Shown here one piece after another: positions 19,439-28,731 of a stretch of 64,000 bases of DNA. The notes beneath the pieces are model-generated. The model made no database searches, was not told the DNA's origin, and saw nothing but the letters and a program-made list of their open reading frames with translations. The stretch is from Kitasatospora cathayae (GTDB lineage: Bacteria > Actinomycetota > Actinomycetes > Streptomycetales > Streptomycetaceae), in contig NZ_CP115452.1 of NCBI RefSeq assembly GCF_027627435.1, forward strand, positions 48,410 to 112,409, read 5' to 3'. Position numbers and translations under genes: made by a program. Each line of letters opens with the position of its first letter. The stretch's first letter is position 1.

Positions 19439-20851
19439 TCAGTCGACGTCCGAACTGCCCAGCAGGATCGCGCTTTTGACGCCACCGATCTGGTAGTTGC
19501 AGGTCAGTGCGTAGTCGAACTCCAGGTGCCGGGTGTGGACGCCGGGGACGGGATCGAAACAGATGTTGTCGGCCGGCTCCTCGCAGTTCGCGGTGGGGCA
19601 CACCTCTCCCTGCTCCAGCATCAGGAGGGTCAGGGCGACGCCCAGAGCTCCCGCCGGGGCACCGTTGTGGCCGAAGCAGGCTTCCTGGGAGGTCATCAGG
19701 AGGTCTTCGACAGCGTCGCCGTAAAGCGTCCTGGCCGCGTTCGCCTCGAACGCGGTCACGACGACGTCGCCGTCGCTCCCGCCGTGGATGTAGGGGATCT
19801 GGTCGATCTCCCACCGGTCGCCGAGGCACTTGCGGATGGCGGCGACCAGTGACGCGCCGTTCTCGTCGCTCGCGAGCGGATTGGACAGGCCGTCGCGGGT
19901 CATACCGTGCGACAGGACCTGGCCGTAGGTGTAGGCCCCCCGTCGCTGGGCGCGGTCACGGCTTTCCAGCACCAGGGTCACCGATCCCTCCCCGTGGTTC
20001 ACGCAGTCGGCCCGCCGGTCGTAGGGCCTCATGACCCGGTCGAAGGCCGGGAGGAGTTCGGGCATGCCGTCGACGCGGATGGAATCGTAGGCACGTTGGG
20101 CACCGTGCAGCAGACGCTGGACGTTCTGGATCACATCCACACCGAACACGTCGACGCCGGTGACGACGGCGAGGTCGATGTCACCGTCCGCGATCATGCG
20201 GCGGGCATTGCCGATCTGGACGGCGGAGGACGCACAGCCGCACGAGACGGTGAAGCAGGGGCCGGTCGTGCGCATCAGCGCCCCTTGGACCAGTGCCACG
20301 TCAGAAGGGGTGAGTCCCTGTTGAGCCCTGACGAACAGCTCCATCGCCTGGTGCGGGGTGGTGGTGCGCGCGTCGGCGTGCAGGACTTCGAGGTAGCTGG
20401 AGACGTTGGCGTCGATGCCCCCGCGCCCGACCAGGACGGCGGCGTCGGTGAGGTCACCGTCTCGGATGCTCAGTTGGGCGTCCGCGCAGGCTTCCACGAG
20501 GGACAGCAGCCCATAGCGGTGCGCGTTGGTGTAGTGCTGGGAGAAGATGCCGGGCAGGTCCGGCAGGCGCTCCGCGAAGGCTGTGTCCGGCAGATCGACG
20601 GAGCCGTAGTAGACGCCGTGGTGCTTCAGGCACGAGCGGCCGTTGGCGGCCACGTTCCAGACTTCGTCCGCGGTGAACAGCGGCTGCTCCTCGCCCGGCA
20701 GGCAGAACCCCATGCCGGTGACCATGGTGTCCCGCTCGCCGGGTGCGCCTCGTGGGCGCGCCCCGGAGGGCCCGCTCACGACGCGCACCCGGGAGTGCGG
20801 GGCGGACGCTCTTTCCGTACCGGTGCGGGAAGGTCGCTGATCATTGCTCAC
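19439..20851 (-). CDS. stand-alone beta-ketoacyl synthase-like protein
   Basis: 470 residues, ATG with GAGGTGA upstream. A 40-residue variable N-terminus is followed by a thiolase-fold KS (MVTGMGFCLPG...). The active Cys is in VSCGCASSAVQIG, with catalytic His residues in YIHGGSDGD and ACFGHNGAPAGALGV, so the Cys-His-His triad is present in an unusual setting. The HGTGT consensus is HGGSDG. It lies 79 bases upstream of the PKS and probably supplies a starter, condenses or transfers the chain, or takes the missing loading/release role. It is not a chain length factor, since the Cys is kept. The operon is DUF5988-KS-PKS. Confidence 0.85.
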   Translation of the reverse strand: MSNDQRPSRTGTERASAPHSRVRVVSGPSGARPRGAPGERDTMVTGMGFCLPGEEQPLFTADEVWNVAANGRSCLKHHGVYYGSVDLPDTAFAERLPDLPGIFSQHYTNAHRYGLLSLVEACADAQLSIRDGDLTDAAVLVGRGGIDANVSSYLEVLHADARTTTPHQAMELFVRAQQGLTPSDVALVQGALMRTTGPCFTVSCGCASSAVQIGNARRMIADGDIDLAVVTGVDVFGVDVIQNVQRLLHGAQRAYDSIRVDGMPELLPAFDRVMRPYDRRADCVNHGEGSVTLVLESRDRAQRRGAYTYGQVLSHGMTRDGLSNPLASDENGASLVAAIRKCLGDRWEIDQIPYIHGGSDGDVVVTAFEANAARTLYGDAVEDLLMTSQEACFGHNGAPAGALGVALTLLMLEQGEVCPTANCEEPADNICFDPVPGVHTRHLEFDYALTCNYQIGGVKSAILLGSSDVD

Positions 20852-20948
20852 CTCGGGGTGTGGGGATGGGGTGTGGGACGGCGCCGCGTTGGTGTGCGGC
20901 TCCCGGGCCCGGCACCGGCGTCGGAAGCCGGGGAGACGGTGACGGGCG

Positions 20949-21176
20949 CTACTCGGCGATGGCGGTCCGGTACGACCACCGGTAGACGGGCATCAGTACG
21001 CCGCCGACGTCTTTGAAGTCCTGCGTGATCTCGAAGTGCTCATAGCCGTTTCCGCGAGGAATCGTCAACCGATCCACAGTGCTTCCGGATTTCACTTCCT
21101 GGATCTCAGGAATGTCACTCGGGCCGCCCTTGAGGAAGACGAGCAGACAGTGGGTCGTAAAACTCACCTCACCCAT
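20949..21176 (-). CDS. DUF5988 family small protein
   Basis: 75 residues. Matches the DUF5988 pattern: LKGGPSDIPE near the start, IPRGNGYEHFEIT in the middle and PVYRWSYRTAIAE at the end. Members are found in Streptomyces biosynthetic loci, and their function is not known. It is first in the presumed operon with the ketosynthase and PKS, 97 bases before the ketosynthase. The ribosome site is weak. The upstream region is AT-richer than average and likely holds the operon promoter. Confidence 0.8.
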   Translation of the reverse strand: MGEVSFTTHCLLVFLKGGPSDIPEIQEVKSGSTVDRLTIPRGNGYEHFEITQDFKDVGGVLMPVYRWSYRTAIAE

Positions 21177-21792
21177 TCAAACCCGCCAAAGAATTCTTCT
21201 ATGGGGATCAAGCATCCGATTGACGGCGCACAGTCTGAATACCCGCAGAGAAGGCGGGTTAACCCAGGAGGCTCAACAGCGCATGAAGTGTGCCAGGGGC
21301 GCACTCGCATCGCAGTCTGCAGATCGCAGGAGTGCCACAGAAGCCGTGATGTTATCTGAATAAAGCCCGGCCTGGAATCGCCGGCAAGAATAAATACGAA
21401 GAATTCGCCATGCTCTCCGGGCTGCGCCATGTCGTTTGCATAGTTGCAGGTCAGAGGGTCGACTGGGCCGACTTTCGCATGTTTTCTCCCCAGTTTCCAG
21501 GCGTTCTCACCATGATTCCTGCCTGGATCTTCGAGAACTCTTCGAGCGGTCGTCCGGGGAGGTGCTCGCTCGCGCTCACCTAAAATGCCCAGCGGCAAGT
21601 CTTTTGTCGTGACCTGCCCCCTTCGGTGAGGCGTCGAAGAGACTGTGCGCCCCCGATGTTGGCTTTGCTCCCGCCTTTATAGAATTTCCTATTGCCACCC
21701 GATGGCGGCCGAACCTACCGTGAGGGAAACGCCTCGTCGACTTGGCCACAATGGCCTTGTCTGGCGTTCGGAAATCGGAAAAGAGGAATCCC
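21177..21792. other. divergent promoter region between PKS operon and TIG gene
   Basis: 616 bases of lower GC than neighbouring genes. It should carry promoters for the DUF5988-KS-PKS operon (leftward) and the TIG gene at 21793 (rightward). I see no copy of the 108-bp element and no gene here. Confidence 0.4.
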
Positions 21793-22293
21793 ATGTCCCC
21801 GATTCTCCTCGCGCTCGTCCCCTCGCAGGGTCCGACGACCGGGGGTAACCCCGTGCTCCTGGTCGGCGCCGGACTGACCGGCGCGACGGCGGTCCTGTTC
21901 GGCGCCACCCCCGCGCTCAGCTTCACCGTCCAGTTCGACGGGGCCATCACGGCCGTGGCCCCGCCCGGGACCGGGACGGTCCCGGTCACGGTGGTCACGC
22001 CGTCCGGCACCAGCAACAACCTCAGCTACACCTACCAGGCGCCGGCCCCGCCGACCATCCTCGCGCTCGTGCCGCCGATCGGCCTGGCCACGGGTGGCCT
22101 GCCCGTCCTCATCGTGGGTCACGGCCTGTCCGGGGCGACGTCGGTCCTGTTCGGCGCCACCCCCGCCGCGAACTTCACCGTGCTGGGCGACGGCGCCATC
22201 CTGGCCGTCTCCCCGCCCGGAACCGGAACCGTCCCCGTCACGGTGACCACGCCCGCCGGCACCAGCAACGGCGCCTCCTACACCTACCTGTAG
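21793..22293 (+). CDS. leaderless protein of two IPT/TIG domains
   Basis: 166 residues, ATG with GAGGA six bases upstream. Two TIG domains (about 1-84 and 85-166) are very alike: PTTGGNPVLLVGAGLTGATAV versus LATGGLPVLIVGHGLSGATSV. Each ends in GTGTVPVTV.TP.GTSN..SYTY. No signal peptide, anchor or other domain. It converges on the TIG gene at 22451 with a shared strong hairpin between them. The ligand is unknown. Confidence 0.85.
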   Translation: MSPILLALVPSQGPTTGGNPVLLVGAGLTGATAVLFGATPALSFTVQFDGAITAVAPPGTGTVPVTVVTPSGTSNNLSYTYQAPAPPTILALVPPIGLATGGLPVLIVGHGLSGATSVLFGATPAANFTVLGDGAILAVSPPGTGTVPVTVTTPAGTSNGASYTYL

Positions 22294-22342
22294 GACGGCG
22301 GCCGACCGCTGGTCCGTGCGTGACGTGATCCGGCGGGATGAG

Positions 22343-22387
22343 AACGGTGAGCTCCGACAGCAGCCGCGCTGTCGGAGCTCACCGTTT
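22343..22387. terminator. bidirectional terminator between convergent TIG genes
   Basis: A perfect 19-bp stem (AACGGTGAGCTCCGACAGC and its complement) with a short loop lies between the 3' ends of two convergent genes. It can act in both directions. Confidence 0.88.
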
Positions 22388-22450
22388 GTCAGGCGCTCGG
22401 TCGGAGACGGGATTCCGATGCCCGCGCCGCTCTCGGAAGTGGTGGTGACC

Positions 22451-23215
22451 CTAGATCGCCGGTGGGGCGGTGTAGGTGTAGGCGAGGCTGTTGCTGGTGC
22501 CGCCGGGGGTGGTCACCGTCACCTGCACCGTGCCCGAGCCCGTCGGCGTCGTGGCGACCAGGGAGCTGTCCGAGACGACGGTGAAGGCGGCCGGCGCGGA
22601 TCCGAAGGTGACCGCGGTGGCGCCGCTCAGCCCGCTGCCCGTCAGCGTGACCGTGGTCCCACCGGAGGTCGGCCCCGCCGGGGGGACCACACTCACCAGT
22701 TGGGGGACGGGAACGTACGTGAACGCGACACCGTTGCTGGTGCCGCCGGGGGTGGTCACCGTCACCTGCACCGTGCCCGAGCCCGCCGGCACCGTCGCCG
22801 TGATCTGCGTGTCAGACACCACCGTGAACGACGAGGCCGCGACGGCACCGAACCGCACCGCCGTCGCCCCCGTGAACCCGCTACCCGTCAGCGTCACCAC
22901 CGACCCCGCCGCCCCCGACGCCGGACTGACCGAAGCGAGCACCGGAACGGCGACCGCGTACGTGAACGCGACACCGTTGCTGGTCGCCCACCGCCACGCC
23001 ACCACGGTCACCTGCACCGTGCCCGAGCCCGCCGGCACCGTCGCCGTGATCTGCGTGTCAGACACCACCGTGAACGACGAGGCCGCGACATCACCGAACC
23101 GCACCGCCGTCGCCCCCGTGAACCCGCAGCCCGTCAGCGTCACCACCGACCCCGCCGCCCCCGACACCGGACTGACCGAAGCGAGCACCGGAATGTTGTG
23201 ATTGTGATCTATCAT
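22451..23215 (-). CDS. leaderless protein of three IPT/TIG domains with recent internal duplication
   Basis: 254 residues, ATG with GGGAG upstream. Domains 1 and 2 are almost identical at nucleotide level (SPxSGAAGSVVTLTGxGFTGATAVRFG), so they arose by a recent tandem duplication. Domain 3 is divergent (PPAGPTSGGTTVTLTG). In domain 1 the usual VTTPGGTSNG reads VVAWRWATSNG, a patch explained by two compensating frameshifts. No signal peptide. The His/Asn-rich start (MIDHNHNIP) is unlike its relatives. Confidence 0.85.
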   Translation of the reverse strand: MIDHNHNIPVLASVSPVSGAAGSVVTLTGCGFTGATAVRFGDVAASSFTVVSDTQITATVPAGSGTVQVTVVAWRWATSNGVAFTYAVAVPVLASVSPASGAAGSVVTLTGSGFTGATAVRFGAVAASSFTVVSDTQITATVPAGSGTVQVTVTTPGGTSNGVAFTYVPVPQLVSVVPPAGPTSGGTTVTLTGSGLSGATAVTFGSAPAAFTVVSDSSLVATTPTGSGTVQVTVTTPGGTSNSLAYTYTAPPAI

Positions 23216-24334
23216 GACTTACTCCCATGGGCTGTACGGTCACCGAGTTGACGAATGTCGTGGGTGCGCAAGACGCCTGAAGCGTCGGCCACTTGCCCGG
23301 TGACGCGACGGGCGCCAAGGCGGGGAGCCCCGGTCGACGGAGGGATCATCGACCGGGGCTCGTCAGGGCTGGTGAGCCGCCGGGCGGCGCGACGGCCCCG
23401 CCCGAACCGGGGCTTGTGCCGACTCCCGACCGCCGTGTCGAGTGCGAGCGCGGGCAGCCGGCCATCAGAGCCCGGGCGGCGAGACGCGGATGAGTGCGCT
23501 CGCCTGGGGTCCCACCAGTGGTGAATGTCCTGGGCATCGGCGATCCCGGGTCCGGTGACGACCATCGGCCCGGCGTCCGCGAGCGGCGCGGGCGCAGCTT
23601 GGGTCAGAGTCGGCTGAGAGGTCGCCGGATTCGTTCTGGGGAACCCTCACCGACGAACCCCGAGGTCGGGCCCAGGTGGCCGGCACGACTACGCCCGACC
23701 GACCGGCGATCTCGTTATCCGGCTCGTGGGCAGTCGAGGTACGGCGTGGTCTGACGCCATGACATCTGGTCCGGTCGTGCGGTTGAGCAACGCGGGCCGA
23801 CACGAAAGGACCCGTTCGTCCCCGTGAAGGCGATCATCACCGTTCGCCCGGGTCGCTGTCGTCGGGACGCTCGTCCGCGCGGCCGAAACGCCGTCCTCGG
23901 CCGATCCGACCTCGGCGCCTGTGTTTTCCACGGACCGACTCCGCCGAGCGCATCCTGCCGGAGTCCCGCTCACAAACGTGGTCGTAGGCGGCTACGGGCA
24001 CACGTTCCGTCGTCAACGGTTCGTGTCCGGCCTGACTGCCTGCCAACACCGTGGGTACGTGCCATCCGAGCAGAAGCCCCCAGCACCACGCCGCTGAAAT
24101 CCTCATTCGATGGGACGAGGGAGAGTAGCCGGCGGACCATCCGGTCCCCGTACGGGCCAGCAGACTTCGGAACCTTCGGATTGCTTGCATGACGCCTCCT
24201 GGCGTATGTAAGCCGCCGCATCTGCCGGCAACCGCTGAGACGGTGCCGGCAGATGGATCCAGGTCCTCCTCGGGGGTGCCCATCGCGAGCCGCACGTCAC
24301 CGCCGCCTGAAGCACAGCGGGCGCCGGCTGCACG
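23216..24334. other. 1.1-kb stretch without recognisable gene
   Basis: Open frames exist on both strands but none has a ribosome site, family similarity or sensible composition. This is probably decayed DNA upstream of the TIG gene at 22451. Confidence 0.35.
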
Positions 24335-24442
24335 TTCCCCCGGGGAGGGATGGGCGGCCCGCCGGTTGGATACAGAAAAGTAATCCAGAGCCGTGAAATC
24401 GGTGACAAGCCTTCCGACCTGCTTTCACCCGCTTGGCTCAAC
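24335..24442 (+). repeat. repeated non-coding element, copy B
   Basis: CCCCCGGGGAGGGATGGGCGG, then TAATCC 31 bases after ATGGG, then TCACCCGCTTGGCTCAACG 44 bases later. It is the most diverged copy at the second block. It points away from the TIG gene at 22451, but 1.1 kb from its start. Confidence 0.7.
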
Positions 24443-24739
24443 GTCCGGCCACCTCCCGCAATACGGGAAATGGCCTATGTCGCAGCGCGCACAACCGACG
24501 CTGATCAGCGAAAACAGGCCTGTCCGTGCGAGATTTGCATGTTTATTCCCCATCCGGGAAGATCGCGACTTCCCTGCCTGCGGCCCAAGAGACGGAGCGA
24601 CCGCGGATGCACGAATTCCCCACCTTCCGCTGTTCGGAATTGCTCATGCCGGCCGGGATGCACCGCGCGAAGCGTCCGGCCGGGATCCGGCGGCTGGGCA
24701 CGGTCGACGCTCCGACCCGAGTGGACGCCGTCTCGGCTC

Positions 24740-25165
24740 TCGTGGAGGTGAGGTCCTGGAGTCGCGCCCCACGTGGCGGACGGCGATCCGTGGCCTGGGC
24801 GGTTCGCGCACCGGTTCACGGTCAGGCCGGGGTCGATCAGTCTCACAGCCGTGTCAGAGTCCTCGGCAGCCCGGTACCGGCCGAGTCGCCGACCTGCGCG
24901 TGCGACCGCGGCGAACGCGGTCTCCGGGCCGTTGACGCGGCTGTACATCTTGACGCTCCGGGAATCCAGCGCGCGGGTGCCCGGCTCGGAATCACGCCCG
25001 TTCTCGCGCCAAGTGTCTCGGAGGGCCGTCGAACTCGGGCGAACGTCTCCGTCCTTCGGCCAGGTGGGGAAGCGTCGGTGGACGGTCTCCCATGGAGCGA
25101 AGTCGTGCGGAAGGTGGTGCCGGGGACGCCGGTGCGGTCGACGTGCCGGATCGCTTCCATGATGC
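24740..25165 (-). pseudogene. IS5-family transposase remnant
   Basis: Read leftward, MEAIRHVDRTGVP matches the start of the IS5-type DUF4096 region. After a frameshift come LPHDFAPWETVHRRFPTWPKDGDV and DSRSVKMYS, matching LPHDFPPWETVYxYFxxWQKDG and DAQSVKTS of intact members. The N-terminal part and most of the DDE domain are lost. Ends are approximate and no inverted repeats were found. Confidence 0.65.
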
Positions 25166-25275
25166 GACGACGGCCACGCTCTGCGAGCGCACCGCTCGTG
25201 TCGCGCGATCAGGCGGCCACCCCGTTCTTCCGGAACCGGCCGAGGAATCGGGCACCGGGTGCGGTGAGACGGGAT

Positions 25276-25313
25276 CTGCCCGGGCGAGACCCATGACGGT
25301 CCCGCCCGGGCAG
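25276..25313 (-). terminator. hairpin downstream of TIG gene
   Basis: CTGCCCGGGCG pairs with CGCCCGGGCAG across a loop of about 15 bases, 50 bases after the stop of the minus-strand TIG gene. Confidence 0.6.
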
Positions 25314-25362
25314 ACGGCCTCGTCGGCCACGCGGTTCAGGCGTCAGCGCCTGACTGCTTGGC

Positions 25363-26106
25363 TCAGATCCCCGGGCCCGCGAGGTACTGGAACGGGGTCG
25401 CGGCGGTCGCGCTGCCGGCCGTGTTGGTGACCACGAGGTTGGCCGGCCCGGCAGCACCGGGCGGCGTGACGGCGGTGACGGTGGTGTCGCTGACGACGAC
25501 GAACGGGGCCGCCGCGCCACCGAAGGTGACCGATTGGGTGGTGCTCAGGGAGGTGCCGGTGATGGTCACCGGGGTACCGCCGGAGGTCGGACCCGAGCCG
25601 GGGACGAAAGCGGTCACGGTGGGCACGTCCACGTAGGTGTAGGTGAAGCCGTTGTTGGTTCCGCCCGCGGTGGTCACGCTCACCCCGACGGATCCGACCG
25701 CCGCGCCCGCGGGCACGACGACGGTGATCACACCGTCGCTGACGACGGTCGGCGTGGCGGTGTTGGCCCCGAAGTTCACCGCGGTGGCGGTCGACAGCCC
25801 CGTACCGGTGATGGTGATGACGTTGCCGCCCGCCAGCGGCCCGGAGCTGTCGCTGAGCGAGGCCTTGAACGGCGCGCCGACGTAGTAGAAGTTCAACGGG
25901 TTGCTGGTGCCGCCCGGGGTGGTCACGGTCACCTGGACCACCCCGCTGCCGGAGGGGGAGATGACGGTGACCGAGGTGGCCGTGTTGGCGGTGATGGTGG
26001 CCAGCTTGGAGCCGAAGTGCACGGCCGTGGCCCCACCGAGGTTGGTGCCGGTGATGACGACGCTCTGTCCGCCGCTGGTCGATCCCTGGTTGGGGGAGAT
26101 GGGCAC
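25363..26106 (-). CDS. leaderless protein of three IPT/TIG domains
   Basis: 247 residues from GTG with AAGGAGG six bases upstream, which fixes the start (the frame continues upstream). Three TIG domains begin ISPNQGSTSGGQSVVITG, SSGPLAGGNVITITGTG and GSGPTSGGTPVTITGTS. It ends in YLAGPGI just after domain 3. No leader or anchor. A copy of the 108-bp element lies 300 bp upstream, pointing away, at the same relative place as for the TIG gene at 8467. Confidence 0.85.
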   Translation of the reverse strand: MPISPNQGSTSGGQSVVITGTNLGGATAVHFGSKLATITANTATSVTVISPSGSGVVQVTVTTPGGTSNPLNFYYVGAPFKASLSDSSGPLAGGNVITITGTGLSTATAVNFGANTATPTVVSDGVITVVVPAGAAVGSVGVSVTTAGGTNNGFTYTYVDVPTVTAFVPGSGPTSGGTPVTITGTSLSTTQSVTFGGAAAPFVVVSDTTVTAVTPPGAAGPANLVVTNTAGSATAATPFQYLAGPGI

Positions 26107-26406
26107 GACTGCCTCCTTGAACGAGGCGAGGTGAACCGCGCACCGTGCGTGCTCAGGAAGGGTCACAGGCCACGCACGGTGCGGGTCGGACCAGGCCCCG
26201 GCGAGGGCGAAGGGACGGCCGAGGCGGTGAGCCGGGCGCCGGCGGGCCGGTCCACGGGTGTGGCCGGGCCGCATTCCGGGCGTGAGGGCGAGACGGTCCT
26301 GGACGACTGTCGCCGGTTGCGGTGGCGGGCGGATCGTTCACGCCCCTGCCAGGAGAGCCCACGGCGCCACCGGTAGTGACCGGCCATACGGCAGGCCGAC
26401 GCCCCA

Positions 26407-26513
26407 CTCCCCCGGAGAGGATGGGCGACCCACCGGATTGGACGCTCCTAGTAACCCATTGAGATGACAAGCAGGCAAGGCGCTTGACATCACATCACCC
26501 GATTGGCCGCGCG
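26407..26513 (+). repeat. repeated non-coding element, copy C
   Basis: CCCCCGGAGAGGATGGGCGACCC, then TAACCCA 31 bases after ATGGG, then TCACCCGATTGGCCGCGCG 43 bases later. A TTGACA-like hexamer (26483) precedes the third block. It lies 300 bp upstream of the TIG gene at 25363, divergent. Confidence 0.75.
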
Positions 26514-27249
26514 TACGACTGGGGCGTGTGGCCCGCCTCCGGCGATCGCTCTCACTCCTCGCCGGTGGGACCAGGGCGCCCTCCTGGCGGGTTGCGCCGA
26601 TCTGCACGGCTGCCGGTGGTGACGGTGGGTCAGAGCCGCGTCGGCACGGGAACTGCCCGACGCCGAGCGCCAGGAGCCTGCGCGTGCTTCTGGTGCGCGG
26701 CGCGGAAACCTGCGAGGCGTCAACCGTTGCTGACGTCCGCCCGGGTCGGCGTCGGGCATGGGAGCGGACGGGGGGCGCGCGGGTGAGCGTGTACACCGGC
26801 ATATGCCAACGGCCACTTCGCCGAGCGGCGGTCGCCGGTAGGACAACCGTCCGGGGGCCGTCCCCGCGCGCGCCCGGCGGGATGGACGCGGTCGCGTGAC
26901 GGCTGTCGGACCCATGTCGGCCTGAAATTCCAGGGAGAACCGCGAGCACCTCGCACCCCACAGAGGTCTATGCCAGTTGGCCTCCATTGCGCGCTTGCGA
27001 ACATTTTCAAGCGCTCAGCGGTGGAGATCCGGCCAGTCTTTGGCCGATCTCCGTGTGCGACTTGACGCGGCATGCATGGGGCCTTTGCCAATTGATGGCA
27101 GTGCTGTTCGCTCACTCAAATTGCACAGCAATCGGCGATGTCTTGCAGAAACCTTTCTTCTCCCGCTCGCTGGCTTCGTGTATATTTCCTGGCTTCCCAT
27201 GGGTCCCATGAGGGAGCCGCAACCCATATCGGAGCCTGGTAGGAGTGGA
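26514..27249. other. intergenic upstream of second IstA-like gene
   Basis: 736 bases. The last 130 are AT-richer and resemble the region upstream of the first IstA-like gene. GATCGGCCAAAG/CTTTGGCCGATC-type pairing near 27030-27050 could form a short hairpin. No gene is supported. Confidence 0.35.
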
Positions 27250-28731
27250 ATGCTGACCGGAGAGGAATACATCAACATCTGCGCCCTGCGATCCCGCGGA
27301 TTGTCCATCGCCGCAATCGCCCGTCTCCTTGGCCGCGACCGCAAGACCGTCAGCTCCTATCTGAGCGGGAAGCGCACAGTCGGAGTCCGCTGCTCCGGCA
27401 GAGACGAGTTCGAGCGGTTCATCCCCTACTGTCGCCAGCGGCTGCAGGACGATGCCCACTTCCAGGCATCGGCGCTGTTCGCCGAACTCGTCGATCTCGG
27501 CTACAACGGCGGCTACTCGACCTTCACCCGCGCTCTGCGGACCCATCAGCTGCGTCCCCGGTGCCCGCTGTGCCAGCGTCCCCCTCGCACCCGCCCCGGC
27601 CGGCAGGACAACGCGGAGGAAGTGCACTTTCGCTGGTTCGTCTTCTCCGACCCCCCTGCGGACTGGGGTAACACTCATGCCTGCATCCTGGTGGGACGCT
27701 TGGCCCCCTCCCAGCGCTGGAGCGCAGTGCTTACGGAGCAGATCGATCTCGGCCACCTGGTCGACTCCGTCGACCGGGTCCTGCGCCAGTTCGGCGGAAC
27801 CGGCTGGCGCTGGCGCTTCGACCGGACGCAGCCGATCCACTGCCCGGGAGGTGGCAAACTGACCACGGCGCTGGGCAAGGTCGCGAAGCACTACGGTGTC
27901 GTCGCGGATCTCAGCCCGGCGCGCCGGGACGCCGACGACGAGGCGATCGGGCAAGCGCTCGTTCTGTGGTGGCAGACCATCGGCGCGGACACCGGCCTGC
28001 TGGAGGCGCAGGAGAGCCTCGACCGGCTGGCCGGGCTCATGGACGCTCGCCGGACCTCGGCGAGGGGTGGCCACGACGGGTACACCGCGCCCGCTGCGCC
28101 GGTCCTGCTCGCCCTCCCCCATGACCCGTACCCTGCCAAGCTCAGCGTGGCTCGCGCGGTCTCGGCCAACAGCATGGTGTCCTACCGGGGCAACCTCTAC
28201 GCGGTTCCACGGCATCTGCACGGTCACGCCGTGGAAGTGCGTCGAAGGCTCGGTGATCCCTTTCTGGCGATTGCGACTCCTCGCGGAAGGCTGATCGTTC
28301 AGCATGCACTGGCGCCCGACGGTGCCAGCCTGTCGGTTATCGGCCACCGGCACGGGATCAGCCTCGAACGCCCGCTCCCGGTACCGAGGCCGGCCTGCCA
28401 CAGCAGGATGTACAGTCCGCCGTCCCCCGAAGCGCTCGCGGCGGCGGAGGCGCTCCGACAGGACGCCCGTCAGGAGGACGGATTAGAGCCCGGCCAACGG
28501 GCTGACGGTTCGCCGGGGCGGCCCGGCCGATCCTGGCGGTGGACGGGCGTTCTCGATCGGATCCGGAAGGAGCCGACCGAGGGTGACGAGCGCGTTTGCT
28601 CCGAGGCCGTGATCCACCTCGCGGCGCATCGGCAGCATGCCCCGACGACCTACCGGCGAAGCCACACCAACCTGGCGTGGCACCTGGACGGGACATCACG
28701 GAACCGGCAAGAACCGTCTGAGGGGGCATAG
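27250..28731 (+). CDS. IstA-like (IS21-type) transposase homologue, second copy
   Basis: 493 residues, ATG with AGGAG four bases upstream. HTH: GLSIAAIARLLGRDRKTVSSYL. Core: HACILVGRLAPSQRWSAVL and WRFDRTQPIHC. The first catalytic Asp position reads VHFRWFVF (Asp lost), and the usual VEKANH block is absent (RRDADDEAIGQALVLWW). A C-terminal beta-barrel-like segment (VSYRGNLYAVPRHLHGHAVEVRRRLGD) is retained, as in Mu/IstA proteins. No istB and no terminal repeats. The two copies share domain order and most blocks, which suggests an old duplication and loss of transposase activity with the protein kept open over 490 codons. Confidence 0.75.
   Translation: MLTGEEYINICALRSRGLSIAAIARLLGRDRKTVSSYLSGKRTVGVRCSGRDEFERFIPYCRQRLQDDAHFQASALFAELVDLGYNGGYSTFTRALRTHQLRPRCPLCQRPPRTRPGRQDNAEEVHFRWFVFSDPPADWGNTHACILVGRLAPSQRWSAVLTEQIDLGHLVDSVDRVLRQFGGTGWRWRFDRTQPIHCPGGGKLTTALGKVAKHYGVVADLSPARRDADDEAIGQALVLWWQTIGADTGLLEAQESLDRLAGLMDARRTSARGGHDGYTAPAAPVLLALPHDPYPAKLSVARAVSANSMVSYRGNLYAVPRHLHGHAVEVRRRLGDPFLAIATPRGRLIVQHALAPDGASLSVIGHRHGISLERPLPVPRPACHSRMYSPPSPEALAAAEALRQDARQEDGLEPGQRADGSPGRPGRSWRWTGVLDRIRKEPTEGDERVCSEAVIHLAAHRQHAPTTYRRSHTNLAWHLDGTSRNRQEPSEGA

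Noticed and set aside
26483..26510. TTGACA in element copy C considered as a promoter -35 box
   Set aside because: No -10 hexamer at suitable distance, and the hexamer is not conserved in the other copies.
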